A stretch of DNA of 64,000 nt, from the NCBI RefSeq assembly GCF_041260155.1, contig NC_091930.1:41019523-41083522 (forward strand), in the 5' to 3' direction. The DNA is from Ptychodera flava (taxonomy: Eukaryota > Hemichordata > Enteropneusta > Ptychoderidae). The position numbers and the translations under genes were made by a program. Below, in pieces: positions 21,210-33,407 of this stretch. A model generated the notes under the pieces. It ran no database searches. It worked only from the letters and a program-made list of their open reading frames with translations, and was not told the DNA's origin. How positions within the stretch are numbered: the first letter of the stretch is position 1; each line of letters opens with the position of its first letter.

Positions 21210-24200
21210 GATGTAACTGAGGTACCACGACCCGGCCAATTGATAGAACAGCCTCCTTTAGAAAACAGGAACAGAACATACTGGAAGGGTGCCAAAAGCG
21301 TGACAGTAACGTCGGTGCCAAGATTGCGCCACAATCTGTGTATGGGTTGTCAGACTGATTGCAAGCCATTTATTTCTATTGTTTCAAAGTTTTGCCATAA
21401 AAAATCTTGTTTTCTCCTATTTCAGTGTCTTCACCTGTCGACCGTTGGAGCACGTCAGTGCAGTTTTAAGCTGCAAAGGTAAATTTTATGAGCATTTTCG
21501 CACCGTAGAATTTTCCCTTATTTTTTCGAGACCTCTCACGTGCAATCCTTTAACCCTTCCACCATAATCGTTTTTCCCAAACTCATTGTTATCAATGGCG
21601 ATCTTGGACCTGTTTATGCAGGGAACTTGGATGAAACAGATTGAGGTAACACGCGCCTACGGGACAAAATTCGGGCTTTTAAATTTTACCAATTCGCTTT
21701 TGATCTACCACTTGCTCTTGGTAAAAGAAAAGTTTTTATAGTCTTAGTTTTCATGGCGGCCATTTTAAATTTCATATATCGCGAAATCGTAGATAATTTG
21801 TCTCGCCTTTTGCACTGTGACTCCTGATTTTTATTCTTGTTATGGGAAGAGAATGGTCGAAAGTTTTATTGGGGAAAGTTTGAGAAAATTAAGTCTTTCA
21901 CTTTCGAGGCACTTTCATCAACGGATGACCGGAGAGAGACACAGGCTTAGCACGTGATCGCCAACGGGCTAATCCCAACAATTGCATTATAGTCAAGACT
22001 GTCGCAATGTCTTTTTGCCGCACACAGACGTAGATCGTAGACGTTTCCACTCGCTGATAATATTCACATCGTTCTACACCAGGCTGACGTCCTTGACCTG
22101 CCAAGACTTGGAAGTACTTCGCGGTGAGTATTTTCCTTTTCCTCAACCAGGATTTCAGTCTCTAGTCAGCAGCGTAACCGAGGTTCCACAGCACACCGCC
22201 GCCCGTTTCGCGTGTGCTTCGTGTCAATTATGCCCTCTTTATTCATATACGTTATTACGGATTTTCCAACAAATCGGATCATCATGGTACACTACCAGAA
22301 AATATTATTGCGGTGAGCTCAAAGGAAACAACACTTCTGCAATGCCGGTAAAATATCAGATTAAAGTGAAATGCAGCAACTGAAAAGAATTTTACTAATG
22401 TTGTCATGATGGTCACGTGACAGTTGTACTAATATGGAAACACACATGAACGAAATGAAAGTCGGAAACCTCTGTATTGCAATCCTACCGTTGCATTGTT
22501 TCACTTTAGGTGTTTGTCTGGTCCTTGAAACTAAATGGATTTTAGTTATCTCTCTGCCTGGCACCAACTGGGCCTTATTTTAGGACCCACAGAGGGAACA
22601 TTAGCTCAAAACTGTCAAGTCTGACTGCAAGGCCACTACATTCTTAAAGGCAGGGGATCGTCGGAACTGCGCTTGTGCGACTTTGTTTGACAAGCAATGT
22701 ATTTCAAGCATGATATCTAGATTTGCACCAAATCGACATAGCTGCAACATTAAATATTCATTGTTAACAAACATAATTTAACATTCATAAATCGCTAACG
22801 TACCCTAGATACAGTGTTTACATCGGTCATAGGGGTCCCTGGCAACCTTTGAGCAGAGTTCGGACGACCTCCACCCCTTAGTTTTGTGTTTGAGACGAGT
22901 GATTAGCGACAACATGGACGCCGCTCGACCGTTTAAATCGGTCACCAATGTCCTTATACCTACGGTCACACAAATATTTAGTGTTCATGCATACGGTTAA
23001 GACGTGTTTTGTCTTGTATGTGCTTGCACAAACAATTGTTCTATAAATCGCAGGATCAACTAGCGCAAATAAATCAAATAACTCAATAAATCATGTCTTC
23101 TATCTTTTCAAAAATCAACGCACTCACAGAAACAGGGTGCAAATTGACAACCATAAAATGTACTTTGGGCAGGTAGAAAAGTTAGAAACTCAATATGTGT
23201 GGATTTTTTCGCAATCACTCTGAAACACACACCACAAAATGTTTGGATTATTCTAAATCAGGAGTTATATCAATTCAAGCCAACACAGTTCATTGTATAG
23301 ATGACGGCAAAATTCGACCACCCCTCAAAATAATGGTACAGTCCATTGGGTAGCTCCGTTGCACGGCATCAACTCTTGAAAGGGTCTAGTATTTTCAGTA
23401 CTATGATGTTCCTTGTTAGCACTGCAGTATGCCTATCATTATACTGCTCATAAATTCGGATGTTTTGACAACATGAAGTAGAAAAAACTTCGGTCGCCTC
23501 ACCACATAAAAAAAATACAGGAAGGCTATAAAGCATCCAAAATGCCTGACGTTTGCAGCAATCGATATATCCGGACATATATCGTGCCATTGCATGAGCT
23601 CTCTCATTATGTAGAACGTTCTATCGTAAGTGCAGATTAAAAATCAAAAGAGAATAATGTAATCGGAACCGTCGGCTGGTCAGAACATGTTCAAATCTAT
23701 ATATCGCTGAACAGTTAATCCCTTGCCAAGATGGGTATTATTCCAATGCATTATAGCCCCTGCGTACATATATACAGTGCAATCCAAATGATTGGTTTTC
23801 ATCCGGCGAGCTGTATGGGACTTTTCGTCTGAGTTACCTTAATGGCGGATAGAGATAGAGATAACCTTCACTTCCTAATCAATGCAACCATAATTCTTCT
23901 CTATTTGTCCAGTCTAGTACATTCGACTTTCACTGTAGTAAACAATGGCATTTTCTTGCTGTGGAAATTTGGACGCCTACATTTATGAGTAGCAGCAAAT
24001 TAAACTTGCATGTCAAAACATTGACAATGCCGAACTATAGATTCTTGTACGAGTTGGCGGAATTGAAAGTCGGAATGCTGCATTTATTCAAATATCAAAC
24101 AAATAAATCGACTGTATTGGTGAAAATTTTAAATTTTCGGTAGCTTTCCAACAGAACAAGTTACTATTCACATCATTTTAGCCGCCAGGGAGAGCTTGTT

Positions 24201-26059
24201 AAATGATATGGCCCCGGGTAGGTATGTTGTAAAGTAATTTTAACACAATTGCAACATGTTTGATAAAATTTCCTAGTTATTAAACAGTTAACTATTTCGA
24301 TATATTAGTTGCAAGTTGAATATTTTAAAGTATTTGATGACATGTTTATCAAAAACGAGAAATGTGAAACGAGAACTCAAATTATTTATTCTAACAGTTA
24401 ATTTCTGCAAATTAACTTCCCAAAACTTACGTTTAGGGAAGTTGCTATGCAGACGTTTACGTCATTTCCGTGTAACCCTACGAGCTTACGATGTCAGCGT
24501 GCGAATACTGTTTTCGAATATAGCCGGGGGACATTTGTTGACACTTGTTTCCGACTCTCCAGTCTTCTAAAAAGCTTTGTGGACGTTGATTGTCTCTGAG
24601 ATTATAATGTTTAGCTTATGAGCGTTGAATTATATGCCCAAAAATATGGAAGGAGTGAATGGGATGTAACTTGAGAGTCGTACTTTCGCTATGCCCTATA
24701 ATTATGTTTAATGTCGAAGTAAACATTTTTAGCAAACAAAATTGGTCACACTCTCTGTCTACCCATTCAGGAAATACAGTGTCTATTGAAACACATTTCG
24801 CATAGAATTATTATCAGCAACGATTGTCGAAGTCAAGATCGGCTTGGATTAAAAATGACCAACCAATTATATATTATCCCTATAGAATCGTAAATTTACC
24901 CGCTGTCGCTTGTAAACCCGTGCAAAATAATAACAAATTCTGAATTTGTTTCAGGTTTTGATATGTTTAACCACGTAATATGTAGTTCTCTTACTGTAAA
25001 AAAGCAACACAAATATATGACACGATAATGTTTTATTATTATTCTTCATAAAATTACACTCCGTACATCTCACTTCAAAATTTCGGTTCTAAATATAGAC
25101 CTTGGCAGGTATTTCTCATTTCAAAATTTCCGACTTCTCACTTCAAAACTTTGTTTCTAATTTAGAGACTTTCTATTTATTTCTCACTTCAAAATTTAGC
25201 CACCCCATGATCCCTTTTATCTCACGACACTATGATAAATAATGGCTGAAAGACATCAATGTGGGGAAAATGTGCCTGCCAGTCATGATTTAATAGTTAA
25301 GATTTGCATCTTTACATTAAATGAATGCAATAATGTAGTTGTCCAGAGCCTTGTCGAGGTAAAGTGAACATAGATTGGGCTGAGTGATCAAAGAGCTATC
25401 ACAATAATATTACACAATAATAGGCCTAATACATCGCCTCGCTAAAAGGAAGGGGGGTCTTCGGAGCTGCGCCTTTGCAGCCTTCTTTTTGACAAACAAT
25501 ACATAGCACGCCTGATATCTAGATGCATCATGTCAACATTGCTGCAACGTGAAATATCATGATGTAAGCTTACGTTATGATTAAACAGATTTTAACTTTA
25601 GTCAATCGCGAACGCATCTTTGAAACAACGTTTACAGTAATTGGCCCTATATTGCTGAAATAATAATTATATTTGTAGCCACGGGCGGTGCACCTGCTTT
25701 TCAGAGCCGGCCCGAGGGTGCAGTGTATACAAGGCTGTATGGATCCTATATTTTAGTAAGTTTAGGGCCGCAAGTAGCTTAAACCTTGTGTCAAAAAAAA
25801 AAAAAAAAATAGAGAGAGACAAGACATTATGACGCGAAAAAGTATTCAAAAATATTGTGAAAGTTGACTGTTATGGTTGTTTTGTACAAATGAACGATGT
25901 CAAGACTTCTCACTTCAAAAATTCGTTTCTAAATTAGACTTTCGCACGTAACTTCTCACTCTAACATTTGGTTACTCAATTTAGACAGTATGTATTGCAC
26001 ACTTTTAACTTTCCTTCTCAGTTAGCACGTACTTAGGGAGGCTTATCGGTGACACAGTG

Positions 26060-26235
26060 TTTTTTTTGCTTATTATCCTACAAAATATTCGTTTTTCTTA
26101 TGCAACAAAATTTTGTTTTGTTTTTATCCAACAAATTTGTTTATTTTATCTTACAAAATTTGGGTTTTTTGTCTAACTAAATTTGTTTCTTTATCTAACA
26201 AAATTTGTTTTATTTTATACAGCAAAATTTGTGTG
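26060..26235. repeat. ACAAAATTTG minisatellite (copy 1)
   Basis: Irregular tandem units of about 30 bp built on CAACAAAATTTGTTT. The same block occurs at 32790-32945 in copy 2. Confidence 0.8.
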
Positions 26236-27741
26236 AACTCACGTGAGCACACGTGAGCAAATGTCACAGCGATGTGTGTGTGTCTGACTGTCTGTCATTC
26301 TGTCTGTCTGTCCTTCCGTCTGTGGACAAATATCTCACAAAAGCTGATCAGATCAGAATCAAATCTGGTACATAGACTTAGTTTGCAAATGACAAGAACT
26401 GATTAGTTTATAGCGGGTGTGGCTTGCTTACTTTTTGCTCATTTGCATAAAAATATTTTATGAAACCGGTTATATCTTGAGAACAACTGCACACAATTTA
26501 GTTAAAATTGCTACAAACGTTGATCACACCAAGATATATCAGCCATGTAAGGTATTGAGGTATGACATGAAAGATAATTACTAATTTGTATATTTTTTGG
26601 TCAAAAAGTTGTTCCACAAAAAGTTTTGGTCTTAAAACTTTGATATTTGGTATACGTATTCCTAGGAATGATTCTCATGTGATATCTTTAAATTATGATG
26701 AAATCTTTCATTGTGTATTTTTGCAGCTAATTTTGATATTTTGGTAAGGCCGTTCTGAGGTGACTGGCAAACATTTCCTTTATCAACAAGTGACACAAAA
26801 AATTATTCTCTAAATAACAAAGAGGAGCTCTATCAGTGGTTGGGTAACTTGTTTAAATTTTCAGAGTAATACGTATATAATTTTGCATTTTTTGTGAAGT
26901 ATTTTGTTTCTCAGCTTTTGAGTAAAAAGTTCTTTCAGAAATAGTCAGCTGTATTGTTTTGAAATTTGTTCGTAAATCCCTACAAATACTTTTATATATT
27001 ATTGTCAAGTTAGAATGAGATGAACAATTGTAAGAATTGTAGCTTACATTTGGTATAGGCAAGTTGGTGACATCTTTATGTATGGATGTATGGATTGGTG
27101 CACGGGTGGATGCATGCATGCATGCTATGAGGGAGGGTCATTGTTTGTTGGGCGGCAGGGAAATAGGGGGAGAGCCACTTTTTTCTCCTAAACACGTTTA
27201 AAGGTCGCTATTTTACGTGCAGCGTCATTTTGAAAACACCCGCCCTAGCTATCGGTAATTACTGTTCAGTCCCTTGTTTCGCTATTTCGCCATTTCGTCA
27301 ATTATAATTAGCAATTTCAACATGGTAGGGTGTAAAATAAGAGATCGATACAAAGAGCGAAAATACTGAAAATAAAGATATCTAAATTTAGTCTATGTGC
27401 ATGTCATGTTATAGAGTGGTGAGATTAAAATCGATTTTGAGGGAATTGAGATGCGGATTCAAAACGAATTAAGATTTCATTCGCGAATCCTCAAGAATGT
27501 CCCTAAACCAATATGTGTGAATGCAGACTACTATTTGCCAAAGGGGTGTGTGGTAGTACAGGTAAGGCTTACACGGCCGATTGGCGTACATACCAACACG
27601 AAGTCCTATTCAAATTCCTTCCGATTGCTATCTTAAAATAGAATTGACATCAACCAAAAAGTCAAGTAAAATGTTAATATGTGTTTAATAAGCAGAATAG
27701 GTGACTTCTAAACCGGATCGGCGATTCAACAAAATGTAACT

Positions 27742-27772
27742 ATAGACCCTCGAGTTTTTCTCGAGGGTCTAT
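27742..27772. repeat. 13-bp stem, T5-loop hairpin (copy 2)
   Basis: A perfect inverted repeat: ATAGACCCTCGAG, TTTTT, CTCGAGGGTCTAT. It lies 6,713 bp before the identical hairpin in copy 3. Confidence 0.95.
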
Positions 27773-28108
27773 GATGTAACTTAGGTATTACGACCCGGCC
27801 AATTGATAGAACAGCCTCCTTTATAAAACAGGAACAGAACATGCTGGAAGGGTGCCAAAAGCGTGACAGTAACGTCGGTGCCAAGTTTGCGCCACAGATC
27901 TGTGTATGGGTTGTCAGACGCCATTTATTTCTATTGTTTCAAAGTTTCGCCATAAAAAAATCTAGTTTTCTCTTATTTCAGATTTTTCACCCGTCGACCG
28001 TGGAAGGACGTCAGTGCAGTTTTAAGCTGCAAAGGTAAATTTTATGAACATTTTCTCACCGTAGAATTTTCCCTTATTTTTACGATACTCTCACGTGCAT
28101 GCCTTTGA

Positions 28109-28191
28109 CCCTTTCGCCATAATCGTTTTTCCCAAACTCATTGCTATCAATGGCGATCTTGGACCTGTTTACAGGGAACTGGGATGAACAG
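28109..28191 (-). mobile_element. Short MITE, minus orientation, present in all three units
   Basis: Read on the minus strand, it shares CAGTTCCCTGTA, ACAGGTCCAA and GGCGAAAGGG-type ends with the insertion at 28977-29059. Counterparts lie near 21553-21645 and 34822-34905. It was therefore in the unit before tandem amplification. Confidence 0.65.
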
Positions 28192-28976
28192 GTTGAGGTA
28201 GAACGCGCCTAAGCGACAGAAATTCGAGCTTTTAAATTTTACCAATATTCTTTTGATCTACGAATTGTGGGGTTTATTTTGAAGCTCTCACAGTTTTAAA
28301 GTTTTCACAGTCTTAGTTTTTAAAAATCGAAAATTTTATTTTTCCCCATAGAATTAACACAGGTAGGGCGGCAATTTTGAATTTCATAAACAGCGAAATC
28401 TCAGATAATGTGTCTCTCATTTTGCACTGTGACCCCTGGTTTTTATTCTTGTCATGGTAAAAGAATGGTCAAATGTTTAATTGAGGTATGTTTAAGAAAA
28501 TTAAGTCTTTCACTTTCGAGGTACTTGTCATCAACGAATGATCGGAGAGAGACAAACACTTATCACGTGATCGCCAACAGGCTAATCCCAACAATTGCAT
28601 TATAGTGAAGACTGTCGCAATGTCTTTTCGGCACACACAGACGTAGATCGTAGACGTGTCCACTCGCTGATAATATTCACATCGTTCTACACCAGGCTGA
28701 CGTCCTTGACCTGCCAAGACATTGAAGTACTACGCGGTGAGTATTTTCCTTTTCCTCAACCAGGATTTCAGTCTCTAGTCAGCAGCATAACCGAGGTTCC
28801 ACTGCACACAGCCGCCTGTTTCGCGTGTGGTTCATGTCAATTATGTCCTCTTTTTCATATACATTATCAGGCATTTTCCAACAAATCGGATCATCATGGT
28901 ACACTCCAAGAAAATATTGTTTCGGCGAGCTCAAAGGAAAAAAACACTTCTGCAATGCCGGTAAAAATCAGATTAA

Positions 28977-29059
28977 CCCTTTCACCCAGTTCCCTGTATA
29001 CAGGTCCAACTTTACCATAGTAAACAATGGATTTGGAACAAACCATGGTGGTGAAAGGG
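28977..29059 (+). mobile_element. 83-bp piggyBac-like MITE, only in copy 2
   Basis: The ends are CCCTTTCACC and GGTGAAAGGG. The left flank is TTAA (28973-28976) and the right flank TGAA (29060-29063), a TTAA target duplication with one change. Copies 1 and 3 show the site without the insert (in copy 3 GATTAAAATG). A TTAA duplication with CCCT-type ends fits the piggyBac superfamily. Confidence 0.75.
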
Positions 29060-32000
29060 TGAAAATGAAAATGCAGCAAATGAAAAGAATGTTACTAATG
29101 TTGTCATGATGGTCACGTGACAGTTGTACTAATATGGAAACACACTATGAACGAAATGAAAGTCGGAAACCTCTGTATTGCAATCCTACCGTTGCATTGT
29201 TTCACTTTAGGTGTTTGTCTGGTCCTTGAAACTAAATGGATTTTAGTTATCTCTCTGCCTGGCACCAACTGGGCCTTATTTTAGGCCCCACAGAGGGAAC
29301 ATTAGCTCAAAACTGTCAAGTCTGACTGCAAGGCTACTACATTCTTAAAGGCAGGGGATCGTCGGAACTGCGCTTGTGCGACTTTGTTTGACAAGCAATG
29401 TATTTCAAGTATGATATCTAGATTTGCACCAAATCGACATAGCTGCAACATTAAATATTCATTGTTAACAAACATAATTTAACATTCATAAATCGCTAAC
29501 GTACCCTAGATACAGTGTTTACATCGGTCATAGGGGTCCCTGGCAACCTTTGAGCAGAGTTCGGACGACCCCCACCTCTTAGTTTTGTGTTCAACGGTTT
29601 TAGACGAGTGATTAGCGACAACATGGACGCCGCTAACCTTTTAAATTGGTCACCAAGTTCCTTGTAACTACGGTCACACACAGAATTCTAGTGTTCATGC
29701 ACACGGTGAAGACATGTTTTGTCTTGCTCAGTGCCTTGGAGTGCTTGCACAGACACTCGTTCTATAAATCCCAGGTTCAACTGGGAAATAGCTCAATAAA
29801 TCCCGCGTTCTATCTTCTCACAAATCAAATCACTCACAGAAACAGGGTGCACATTGCCAACCATAAAATGTACTTTGGGCAGTTAGAAAAGCTAGACACT
29901 CAATACGTGTGGATTGTCTCTCAATTACTCTAAAACACCCACATCACAAAACGTTTGGATTTATTCTAAATCAGGAGTTATGTCAATTCAAGCCAACACA
30001 GTTCATTGTATAGATGACAACAACGCACAACATTCGACCACCCCTCAAAGCAATGGTACAGTCCATTGGGTAGCTCCGTTGCACGGCATCAACTCTTGAA
30101 AGGGTCCAGTATTTTCAGTACTATGATGTTCCTTGTTAACACAGCAGTATGCCTATCATTATACTGCTCATAAATTCGGATGTTTTGACAGCATGAAGTA
30201 GAAAAAACTTCGGTCGCCTCACCACATAAAAAAAATACAGGAAGGCTATAAAGTATCCAAAATGCCTGACGTTTGCAGCAATCGATATATCCGGACATGT
30301 ATCGCGCCATTACATGAGCTCACTCATTATGTAGAACGTTTTTCCGTACGTGCAGATTAAAAATCAATAAAGAATAATGTTATCAGAACCGTCGACTGGT
30401 CAGAACATGTTAAAACCTAAATATCGCTGAACAAATAATCCCTTTACAAGATGGGTATCATTCCAATGTATTATAGCCCCTGCGTACATATATACAGTGC
30501 AATCCAAATAATTGGTTTCCATCCGGAGAGCTGTATGGGACTTTTCGTCTGAGTTCCCTTAATGGCGGATAGAGATAGAGATAACCTTCACTTCTTAATC
30601 AATGCAACCATAATTCTTCTCTATTTGGCCAGTCTAGCAGATGCGACTTGCACTCTTGTAAAACAATGGCATTTTCTTGCTGTGGAAATTTGGACGCCTA
30701 AATTTATGAGTAGCAGCAAATTAAACTTGCATGTCAAAACATTGACAATGCCGAACTGTCGATTCTTGTACGAGTTGGCGGAATTGAAAGTCGGAATGCT
30801 GCATTTATTCAAATATTAAACAAATAAATCGACTGTATTGGTGAAAATTTTAAATTTTCGGTAGCTTTCCAACAGAACAAGTTACTATTCACATCATTTT
30901 AGCCGCCAGGGAGAGCCTTGTTAAATGATATGGCCCCGGTAGCTATGTTGTAAAGTAAGTCTAACACAATTGCAATATGTTTCATAAATTTCCTACTTAT
31001 TAAACAGTTTACAATTTCAATACATTAGTTACAAGTTGCATATTAAAATAATTTGATGTCATTTTATCAAAAACGAGAAATTATGAAACGAGAACTCAAA
31101 TTATTTATTCTACAGTTATTTTCTGCAAATTAACTTCCCAAAACTTACGTTTAGGGAAGTTGCTATGCAGACGTTTACGTCATTTCCGTGTAACCCTACG
31201 AGCTTACGATGTCAGCGTGCGAATACTGTTTTCGAATATAGCCGGGGGACATTTGTTGACACTTGTTTCCGACTCTCCAGTCTTCTAAAAGCTTTGTGGA
31301 CGTTGATTGTCTCTGAGATTATAATGTTTAGCTTATGAGCGTTGAATTATATGCCCAAAAATATGGAAGGAGTGAATGGGATGTAACTTGAGAGTCGTAC
31401 TTTCGCTATGCCCTATAATTATGTTTAATGTCGAAGTGAACATTTTTAGCAAACAAAATTGGTCACACTATCTGTCTACCCATTTAGGAAATACAGTGTC
31501 TATTGAAACACATTTCGCATAGAATTATTATCAGCAACGATTGTCGAGGTCAAGATCGGCTTTGATTAAAAATGACCAACCAATTATATATTATCCCTAT
31601 AGAATCGTAAATTTACCCGCTGTCGCTTGTAAACCCGTGCAAAATAATAACAAATCTGAATTTGTTTCAGGTTTTGATATGTTTAACCACGTAATATGTA
31701 GTTCTCTTACTGTAAAAAAGCAACACAAATATATGACACGATAATGTTTTATTATTATTCTTCATAAAATTACACTCCGTACATCTCACTTCAAAATTTC
31801 GGTTCTAAATATAGACCTTGGCAGGTATTTCTCATTTCCAAAATTTCCGACTTCTCACTTCAAAACTTTGTTTCTAATTTAGAGACTTTCTATTTATTTC
31901 TCACTTCAAAATTTAGCCACCCCATGATCCCTTTTATCTCACGACACTATGACAAGATAATGGCTGAAAGACATCAATGTGGGGAAAATGTGCCTGCCAG

Positions 32001-32789
32001 TCATGATTTAATAGTTAAGATTTGCATCTTTACATTAAATGAATGCAATAATGTAGTTGTCCAGAGCCTTGTCGAGGTAAAGTGAACATAGATTGGGCTG
32101 AGTGATCAAAGAGCTATCACAATAATATTACACAATAATAGGCCTAATACATCGCCTCGCTAAAAGAAAGGGGGGTCTTCGGAGCTGCGCCTTTGCAGCC
32201 TTCTTTTTGACAAACAATACATAGCACGCCTGATATCTAGATGCATCATGTCAACATTGCTGCAACGTGAAATATCATGATGTAAGCTTACGTATGATTA
32301 AACAGATTTTAACTTTAGTCAATCGCGAACGCATCTTTGAAACAACGTTTACAGTAATTGGCCCTATATTGCTGCAATAATAATTATATTTGTAGCCCAC
32401 GGGCGGTGCGCCGGCTTTTCAGAGCCGGCCTGAGGGTGCAGTGTATACAAGGCTGTATGGATCCCATATTTTAGTAAGTTTAGGGCCGCAAGTGCTTAAA
32501 CCTTGTGTCAAAAAAAAAAAAAAAAATAGAGAGAGACAAGACATTATGACGCAAAAAGTATTCAAAATATTGTGAAAGTTGACTGTTATGGTTGTTTTGT
32601 ACAAATGAACGATGTCAAGACTTCTCACTTCAAAAATTCGTTTCTAAATTAGACTTTCGCACGTGACTTCTCACTCTAACATTTGGTTACTCAATTTAGA
32701 CAGTATGTATTGCACACTCTAAACTTTCTTCTTAGTTAGCGCGTACTAAGGGAGGCTTATCGGTGACACAGTGTTTTTTTGCTTATTAT

Positions 32790-32945
32790 CCTACAAAATA
32801 TTTGTTTTTCTTATGCAACAAAATTTTGTTTTGTTTTTATCCAACAAAATTTGTTTATTTTATCTTACAAAATTTGGGTTTTTTGTCTAACTAAATGTGT
32901 TTCTTTATCTAACAAAATTTGTTTTATTTTATGCAGCAACATTTG
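32790..32945. repeat. ACAAAATTTG minisatellite (copy 2)
   Basis: The same block as at 26060-26235, with small length changes. It is followed by a TGTCTGTC-rich stretch near 32990-33045. Confidence 0.8.
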
Positions 32946-33407
32946 TGTGAACTAACGTGAGCACACGTGAGCTAATGTCACAGCGATGTGTGTGTGTCTG
33001 ACTGTCTGTCATTCTGTCTGTCTGTCCTTCCGTCTGTGGACAAATATCTCACAAAAGCTGATCAGATCAGAATCAAATCTGGTACATAGACTTAGTTTGC
33101 AAATGACAAGAACTGATTAGTTTATAGCGGGTGTGGCTTGCTTACTTTTTGCTCATTTGCATAAAAAATATTTTATGAAACCGGTTATATCTTGAGAACA
33201 ACTGCACACAATTTAGTTAGAATTGCTACAACGTTGATCACACCAAGATATATCAGCCATGTAAGGTATTGAGGTATGACATAAAAGATAATTACTAATT
33301 TGTATATTTTTTGGTCAAAAAGTTGTCCACAAAAAGTTTTTGTCTTAAAGCTTTGATATTTGGTATACGTATTCCTAGGAATGATTCTAATGTGATATCT
33401 TTAAATT

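Larger units (their letters stand above)
20207..26694. repeat. 6.7-kb tandem unit, copy 1
   Basis: It starts at ATGATGAAATCTTCAATCG, which recurs at 26695 and 33408. The copy is about 6.49 kb. Its left 1.7 kb is more diverged from copies 2 and 3, while 22.0-25.8 kb is nearly identical to them by eye. It contains the ATAGACCCTCGAG hairpin at 21179-21209 (one mismatch in the stem) and a minus-strand copy of the short TTTCGCC-type MITE near 21553-21645. No reading frame stays open across all three copies from an ATG, so I do not call a gene. Confidence 0.9.
26695..33407. repeat. 6.7-kb tandem unit, copy 2
   Basis: A full-length unit of 6,713 bp, nearly identical to copy 3 over the shared part. 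It holds the perfect hairpin at 27742-27772, a minus-strand MITE at about 28109-28191, an extra plus-strand MITE at 28977-29059 that the other copies lack, and a poly-A stretch near 32510. Several splice-like GT and AG signals are conserved between copies, but no coding potential is convincing. Confidence 0.95.

Noticed and set aside
25790-25815. Poly-A stretch considered as a retroposon tail
   Set aside because: No SINE or processed-gene body and no target duplication was found; the same tract recurs in copy 2 as part of the tandem unit.
28469-28717. 82-codon minus-strand frame, identical in copies 2 and 3
   Set aside because: It is antisense to the other conserved frame, no motif is recognised, and conservation follows from recent duplication.
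29646-29933. 95-codon frame repeated at 36272-36559
   Set aside because: Copies 2 and 3 are near-identical at DNA level, so a shared frame is expected. In copy 1 the frame is not kept.
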